DNA of 10,045 bases. Origin: Deltaproteobacteria bacterium. GTDB taxonomy: Bacteria > Desulfobacterota > Desulfofervidia > Desulfofervidales > DG-60. Numbering within the stretch: position 1 is the stretch's first letter; every line of letters begins with the position of its first letter. Below, piece after piece: positions 6,226 to 10,045 of the stretch. A program made the translations under genes and the position numbers. The stretch lies in assembly GCA_021163945.1 (NCBI GenBank), contig JAGGTC010000223.1:1-10045 (forward strand), given 5' to 3'. The notes under the pieces are model-generated. The model made no database searches. It saw only the letters and a program-made list of their open reading frames with translations, and was not told the DNA's origin.

Positions 6226-6859
6226 CTGCTAGGCCCCTTATGAATTGACAGATCTCTCTCCACTGGGTATCAATCCTGGCATCAACCTCTGAGTACTTGG
6301 TCTTTACCAAACAGCCACCCAAGTCTACTGAATCATCCTTTTTAAAAAGGATCTTCTTTGTCCCTTCAATAGGTGAAAGGAGGTCTTTGTTTGCCATAAG
6401 AAAATCATAGTCCTTTGGATTTAATTCGATAATGATTTCATCTTCATCTGGAAGCTGGCCAATGGCCTCGGTTATATTCCCTAACACTATATCTCTTGAC
6501 TGTTCTACTTCTTTTTTAATAATATTTTTTGCAATTAATAAAGAAAGCCTAATAATATCCCTTTTTGCATCTAAAATTTTATGTTTCCTTAACTTAGCTA
6601 TCTCATCTATAATCATGTTTAGCTTTTTAATTAGAGGTTCCATTTTTCTCTTGGCCTCTTCTAATCCTACCATTTCACCTTTTTCCCTTCCCTCATAAAA
6701 TCCCTTTTTAAAACCAGACTCATAGGCCTGTTTTTTGATCTCCTCTAATTTTCTTTCTACTTTTTTTTCTACAATTAAGGGCCTGATTATCTCATTAGAC
6801 TGCCATGGAAAATTACTTCCAAAAAGTGGCTTTATTTCACACTTGTTAGACAAGGACAT
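6209..6859 (-). CDS. fliH: Flagellar assembly protein FliH
   Basis: FliH binds and restrains the ATPase FliI and tethers it to FliN in the C-ring. The 216-residue product has an N-terminal stretch of about 30 residues. This is followed by a helical segment carrying the diagnostic FliH glycine repeat: Ala45, then Gly49, Gly53, Gly57, Gly61 and Gly65, each four residues apart. A coiled coil follows at about 66-95. The C-terminal FliI-binding domain at about 100-210 includes LGGCLVKTKYSEVDARIDTQW (near 181-200), which matches the family's final block. The start at ATG 6859 overlaps fliG by 14 bases. The GAGGGAG element before it is close to the ATG, so initiation may rely on coupling to fliG. 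Family assignment is firm from motif and position. Confidence 0.93.
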   Translation of the reverse strand: MSLSNKCEIKPLFGSNFPWQSNEIIRPLIVEKKVERKLEEIKKQAYESGFKKGFYEGREKGEMVGLEEAKRKMEPLIKKLNMIIDEIAKLRKHKILDAKRDIIRLSLLIAKNIIKKEVEQSRDIVLGNITEAIGQLPDEDEIIIELNPKDYDFLMANKDLLSPIEGTKKILFKKDDSVDLGGCLVKTKYSEVDARIDTQWREICQFIRGLADGEVL

Positions 6860-7823
6860 CTCCCTCGCCCGTTTTTAATATGATTTTTCCTTCTTCTTCC
6901 AATTTTTTTGCTACATTTACTATTCTCTGCTGTGCAGCCTCTATATCCTTAAGCTTAACTGGACCCATGGCCTCCATATCCTCTAACAGCATCTCCCTTG
7001 CCCTTTGAGAGAGATTTTTTAAGAAGAGGGACTTTAGATCCTCTTTTGCTATCTTTAAGGACAATACTAGATCCTTTGTATCTATTTCCCTCAAGAGTAT
7101 TTGGATACTCCTATCGTCCAGATTTATTAGATCATCAAATGTAAAAAGATGGCTTTCTATCTCTTTGGCAAGCTGAGGATCAATAGACTTAAGTTCAAAA
7201 AGTATTGGCTCAAGCGTCTTAAGATCCAGAATTTTGGAAAATTCAATTACCTTTTTTATCCCACCCCTTTGTCTAGTTTCTAAGGCGCTAGAAGTTGCAA
7301 CCTTTTTTCGTAAAGTCTCCTGAACCTCTTCAATGACCTCTGGGGGGATGCGCTCCATGTGCGCAATGCGATAGACCACCTCTGTCCTAATTTCTTGTGG
7401 TAGTTCTGAAATGATCTCCTTTGCCTCTTTAGGCCCCAGACATGATATAATCAAGGCAACAACCTGTGGGTGCTCATCTTGGATAAGTGTAGCAAGCATC
7501 TTGCTATCAAAATTGATAGGCCTGCTGCCAGGATCAAATGCCTTAATTATTTCATCCACCTCTTCACTCCTCTTTTCCCCTAACACTTTAGGAACAACAT
7601 CTTTTACAAATTTTTTCCCTTCACTTAATAACCCAATATGATGAAGTTTTTCCTTTGCCTCTTTTAAAACATCTTCAACCTTCTGTTTAGGAATTGTATC
7701 TAATTGAGCCATGGCCTTAGATACTGCTAGAATTTCATTTTGGTCTAGATTGCGTAGCACTTTAATGGCTGTCTCTGTGTCAAGACTTAATAATAGAACA
7801 GATACCTTTTGCACCCCATTCAT
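6846..7823 (-). CDS. fliG: Flagellar motor switch protein FliG
   Basis: FliG is the rotor protein on which the stator acts. The 325-residue product has all three domains. The N-terminal part (about 1-100) binds the FliF tail. The middle domain carries DEHPQ at 116-120, the FliM-binding surface, and the hinge Gly-Gly at 187-188. The C-terminal domain has LFTF at 226-229 in place of the usual MFxF motif and the torque helix DDRSIQILLREID at 236-248, with the charged residues that contact MotA. The block NLSQRAREMLLEDMEAMGPV (270-289) is typical. Nothing is missing. The ATG overlaps the fliF stop by one base (TAATG), with AGGGA about ten bases upstream. Confidence 0.97.
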   Translation of the reverse strand: MNGVQKVSVLLLSLDTETAIKVLRNLDQNEILAVSKAMAQLDTIPKQKVEDVLKEAKEKLHHIGLLSEGKKFVKDVVPKVLGEKRSEEVDEIIKAFDPGSRPINFDSKMLATLIQDEHPQVVALIISCLGPKEAKEIISELPQEIRTEVVYRIAHMERIPPEVIEEVQETLRKKVATSSALETRQRGGIKKVIEFSKILDLKTLEPILFELKSIDPQLAKEIESHLFTFDDLINLDDRSIQILLREIDTKDLVLSLKIAKEDLKSLFLKNLSQRAREMLLEDMEAMGPVKLKDIEAAQQRIVNVAKKLEEEGKIILKTGEGDVLV

Positions 7824-9355
7824 TATTTGACTTCCCTAATCCAAGATTTTGCTATCTGGGCTATCTTTTCTGGTTCTTTTTTTGCTATCTCTTTTATTTC
7901 TTCCGTTAAAGAAAGGGCCTTTGGTTTTTCCATAGATGCCTCAAGCTCCCTAACTGGTTTTGGAAGGCCCTCAAGCTCAGGCAATGCAGTTGGGGTTAAT
8001 GAATTTAATAATTTCTTTAGAAGAATAGCCAAAATAACCACTAAAATCACCAAAGTAAATCCCTTTGCCAAAGAGATTGCCAATCTGTATAAAAACTGCC
8101 TTTTTTCTAATGATTCGGCCTTTTTCTGCATAATGGCCTCTTCTTTTAAATAACTTTTATCAAATGGCATGCCTACAATATCAATCTGGTCTCCCCTTTC
8201 CTTAGAGTAACCTACAGCCTTTTCTACTATTGCCTTAAATTTTTTCATCTCTTCCTCTTTATATTTTCCATCAACAAGTACAGCTACAGAGATCCTTTTT
8301 ATCTTTCCTATAGGCTCGGTAATGTGTTTTACAGTCTTACTTATCTCATAGTTTATGATTTTATTGTGTCTACTTTGCTTCAGTGGGGTAGGGGTTATGT
8401 TCCCCTTTTGTCCTTTAGGAAGATTAGACAAGACACCAGGAATACCAAAGGGGGTTGTCTGCATCCCAGCAGATGTCTGTTCTATGTGTTGTTCACTCCT
8501 TATGACTACCTCATCAGGATTATAGAGCTCTTCCGTCTTCTCTACCTGAGAGAAGTCCATATCAACAGATACTTTTGCTATTACCTTTCCCACCCCAACC
8601 GCCTTTTCTAAGAGTGACTTGACCTTTTGTTCTAGTTCTGCCTCCAACTGGTTTTGCATCCTTAATTGATCACCTAACCACTTTCCAGAATTTTTTCCAT
8701 TCACACCAGCTGCCAATATGTGACCATCTGTATCAACAATTACCACATCCTTTGGGTCTAATCTGGGCACACTGGCAGATACCAAATAGGCAATGGCTCG
8801 GGCCTTATCCTCAGTAAGTGAGCTATTTGGATGAATTTTTAACAAAACCGAAACTGATGGTCTCTTCTCCTTTTCAATAAAAAGCGACTCTTTAGGCATT
8901 GCTATGTGTACCCTAGCCCAATCTACCTCATTAAGACTGGAGATAGTTCGACTGAGTTCACCTTGGAGGGCCCGCCAGTAGTTAACTTTTTGGGCAAAAT
9001 CAGTAATGCCAAAGCTTGTTTTATCAAATAGCTCAAAGCCTGCCTGTTTTCCCTTAGGTAGCCCCTCTGATGCAAGCTTTATTCTTATTTCATAGACCTT
9101 ATCTTCCGGAACATAGATTTTCCCGCTATCCTTTAATTTATATGATATCCTCATCTCTTTTAGTCTATTTATAATTGTTCCAGCATCCTGTGGATCAAGA
9201 TTTGCATATAAGACCTTGTATTCAGGGGCCTTAATCCACATAAGGGTTACTACTGTGCTGCTAACAAATAAGGCCAAAATTGTCCCTAAAGCAATCTTTT
9301 TCTTAAGAGGTATGCGTTTTAAAGAGTTTATTGAATTTTTTAAAGTGTCAGGCAT
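7823..9355 (-). CDS. fliF: Flagellar MS-ring protein FliF
   Basis: FliF forms the MS-ring in the inner membrane, the base on which rotor and export gate are built. The 510-residue product has a first membrane helix at about 21-41 and a YscJ/FliF ring-building motif domain at about 45-220, including YANLDPQDAGTIINRL, EGLP at 97-100, and WARVHIA at 146-152. A second periplasmic domain at about 235-400 follows, with a low-complexity Pro/Gly/Thr loop near 296-325, then a second membrane helix at about 427-450. The C-terminal tail, 484-508 (IKEIAKKEPEKIAQIAKSWI), is the FliG-binding segment with the conserved Pro and Trp. The start is ATG 9355, two bases after the fliE stop. It has only a weak GAGGA about 14 bases upstream, suggesting coupling to fliE. 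Confidence 0.97.
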   Translation of the reverse strand: MPDTLKNSINSLKRIPLKKKIALGTILALFVSSTVVTLMWIKAPEYKVLYANLDPQDAGTIINRLKEMRISYKLKDSGKIYVPEDKVYEIRIKLASEGLPKGKQAGFELFDKTSFGITDFAQKVNYWRALQGELSRTISSLNEVDWARVHIAMPKESLFIEKEKRPSVSVLLKIHPNSSLTEDKARAIAYLVSASVPRLDPKDVVIVDTDGHILAAGVNGKNSGKWLGDQLRMQNQLEAELEQKVKSLLEKAVGVGKVIAKVSVDMDFSQVEKTEELYNPDEVVIRSEQHIEQTSAGMQTTPFGIPGVLSNLPKGQKGNITPTPLKQSRHNKIINYEISKTVKHITEPIGKIKRISVAVLVDGKYKEEEMKKFKAIVEKAVGYSKERGDQIDIVGMPFDKSYLKEEAIMQKKAESLEKRQFLYRLAISLAKGFTLVILVVILAILLKKLLNSLTPTALPELEGLPKPVRELEASMEKPKALSLTEEIKEIAKKEPEKIAQIAKSWIREVK

Positions 9356-9357
9356 CT

Positions 9358-9639
9358 TTACACTTGCATCCTCATTACTTCTTGATATGCCTCAAGCAGT
9401 TTATTTCTAATCTTCATTAGTAATCTAAATGAGAGGTCTGCCTTTTCTAAGGCAATCATTACCTGATGAACATCCATTTTTCCTGCTAAAAACTGATTTA
9501 TAGCACTTTCTGCTGCCTTCTGTTGCCTATCTACATCCCTTAGATATTTTTTAAATATATCTTTAAATGTATTGACAGTTTTTTCTGGATGCTGATTGGC
9601 TATAAATAATGCCTTTTCAAAATCTATCTTTGGGACCAT
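9358..9639 (-). CDS. fliE: Flagellar hook-basal body protein FliE
   Basis: FliE joins the MS-ring and export gate to the proximal rod and is one of the first export substrates. The 93-residue product is near the usual length. The conserved C-terminal half is clear: QKAAESAINQFLAGKMDVHQ (about 40-59), then the helix VMIALEKADLSFRLLMKIRN with the family pattern, ending KLLEAYQEVMRMQV. The N-terminal 25 residues are variable, as expected. The start is ATG 9639, three bases after the stop of the TPR gene. No good Shine-Dalgarno element precedes it, so translation may depend on ribosomes finishing the upstream gene. It is followed two bases later by fliF. Confidence 0.94.
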   Translation of the reverse strand: MVPKIDFEKALFIANQHPEKTVNTFKDIFKKYLRDVDRQQKAAESAINQFLAGKMDVHQVMIALEKADLSFRLLMKIRNKLLEAYQEVMRMQV

Positions 9640-9642
9640 CTT

Positions 9643-10045
9643 CTAAAATAAAGATATAAATTCCTTGTATTTATCTTCCCAATTAATGTCCTCTATAGCA
9701 TTAGCACTAATTCTTTCCCAAAATGGCTCGCCTTTTATATTTTTATAGACAACTTTTGCCTCATTACTTAGTTTTAAATTACGGTAACAGCTAGCCATCT
9801 GATAAAAGATGAAGTTTTCTTCTTTGCACCCATTACACATTTTTATTGCCTTTTTATAAGTATTTAGAGCATCTCTGTAGTCTTTTTTTCGATAGAGGCA
9901 ATTTGCCATATTCAAATAACTGTCCATAACGAATCTTTTATCATTACTTTTTCTTATTGCTTTTTTGAAATATTTGATAGCAACCTGATCTTTGCCCATC
10001 CTTTCACAGCATTTAGCTAGCAAATAATATATATCTGCTTTATCT
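9643..10045 (-). CDS. TPR-repeat protein, C-terminal 133 residues (5' end outside window)
   Basis: The frame stays open from the stop at 9643 to the window edge. The seven codons before the in-frame TTG at 10023 read DKADIYY and continue the repeat pattern, so the gene begins beyond the window. About three tetratricopeptide repeats are visible, each with the usual A/G-Y-A-P type spacing: ADIYYLLAKCCERMGKDQVA, then a repeat around SYLNMANCLYRKKDYRDALN, then one around FIFYQMASCYRNLKLSNEA. TPR proteins bind other proteins, and the partner here is unknown. Six Cys residues are present, including MCNGCKEE between repeats two and three. It ends three bases before fliE, so it is probably co-expressed with the flagellar genes. 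No specific flagellar family is recognised, and the cellular location cannot be judged without the N-terminus. Confidence 0.82.
   Translation of the reverse strand, partial: DKADIYYLLAKCCERMGKDQVAIKYFKKAIRKSNDKRFVMDSYLNMANCLYRKKDYRDALNTYKKAIKMCNGCKEENFIFYQMASCYRNLKLSNEAKVVYKNIKGEPFWERISANAIEDINWEDKYKEFISLF

Larger units (their letters stand above)
1..10045 (-). other. Middle of a long flagellar fli-mot operon
   Basis: All fourteen further genes after the leading TPR gene lie on the minus strand. Junctions in transcription order: TPR to fliE gap 3, fliE to fliF gap 2, fliF/fliG overlap 1 (TAATG), fliG/fliH overlap 14, fliH/fliI overlap 17, fliI/fliJ overlap 14, fliJ/motE-like overlap 26, motE-like/motA overlap 1 (TAATG), motA/motB1 overlap 4 (ATGA), motB1/motB2 overlap 17, motB2 to fliL gap 1, fliL to fliM gap 10, fliM/fliN overlap 32, fliN/last ORF overlap 4 (ATGA). 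The longest non-coding stretch is 10 bases, so no internal promoter or hairpin terminator fits between genes. Co-transcription and translational coupling are inferred from this spacing. Both operon ends lie outside the window. Confidence 0.9.

Noticed and set aside
10021..10023. TTG at 10023 as start of the TPR gene
   Set aside because: The frame remains open upstream to the window edge and the preceding residues fit the TPR pattern, so this is an internal Leu codon of a truncated gene.
9640..10045. Possible sigma-54 or sigma-28 promoter ahead of fliE
   Set aside because: I looked for GG-N10-GC type elements and flagellar sigma-28 type boxes on the minus strand inside the TPR gene and saw no convincing match. 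Tight gene spacing also argues for read-through.
1..10045. CRISPR arrays, insertion sequences, tRNA or rRNA genes
   Set aside because: No direct repeat array, transposase, terminal inverted repeat or structured RNA gene is apparent. The window is filled by flagellar coding sequence.

Overview
The window is a single block of flagellar genes, all on the minus strand, with essentially no non-coding DNA. Reading in the direction of transcription (high to low coordinates) the order is: 3' end of a TPR protein, fliE, fliF, fliG, fliH, fliI, fliJ, a MotE/FlbB-like protein, motA, a MotB homologue without the ion-binding Asp (MotB1), a PomB-like MotB homologue with it (MotB2), fliL, fliM, fliN, and the 5' end of a secreted or membrane protein in the usual fliO position. 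Neighbouring genes overlap by 1 to 32 bases or are separated by 1 to 10 bases. No promoter or terminator is visible inside the window, so it looks like the middle of one long, translationally coupled operon.

Organism: the DNA is AT-rich, the proteins are rich in Lys, Glu and Ile, and Arg is often encoded by AGG. FliM keeps the CheY-binding type N-terminus, and the stator genes lie inside the fli operon between fliJ and fliL. One motA followed by two motB genes is reminiscent of Aquifex and of some Thermodesulfobacteriota/Desulfobacterota. My best guess is a low-GC, possibly thermophilic, anaerobic member of that broad group. This is inference from gene order and composition, not a phylogenetic result.

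Regions: 6209-9639 encodes the MS-ring with its export-side adaptor (FliE, FliF), the rotor torque protein FliG and the export ATPase regulator FliH. Positions 4500-6225 encode the export ATPase FliI and its stalk FliJ. Positions 1439-4525 form a stator module: a membrane-anchored coiled-coil protein of the MotE type, MotA, two MotB homologues and FliL. Positions 174-1428 encode the C-ring components FliM and FliN. Together these build the motor: FliF anchors FliG, FliG/FliM/FliN form the switch, FliH/FliI/FliJ drive export, and MotA/MotB/FliL form the ion-driven stator that pushes on FliG.

The least ordinary part is the stator module. The two MotB homologues align without gaps through their transmembrane segment. 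At the position of the essential ion-binding residue, MotB2 has Asp14 and MotB1 has Ser14, while both keep complete peptidoglycan-binding OmpA domains. This raises the possibility of a mixed or modulated stator. Thr residues in MotA and the PomB-like helix of MotB2 suggest Na+ coupling. Also worth checking are the TPR gene directly ahead of fliE, where flgB/flgC are often found, the lack of fliK after fliJ, and the contrast between the TTG start of fliM and the strong ribosome binding site of fliN.
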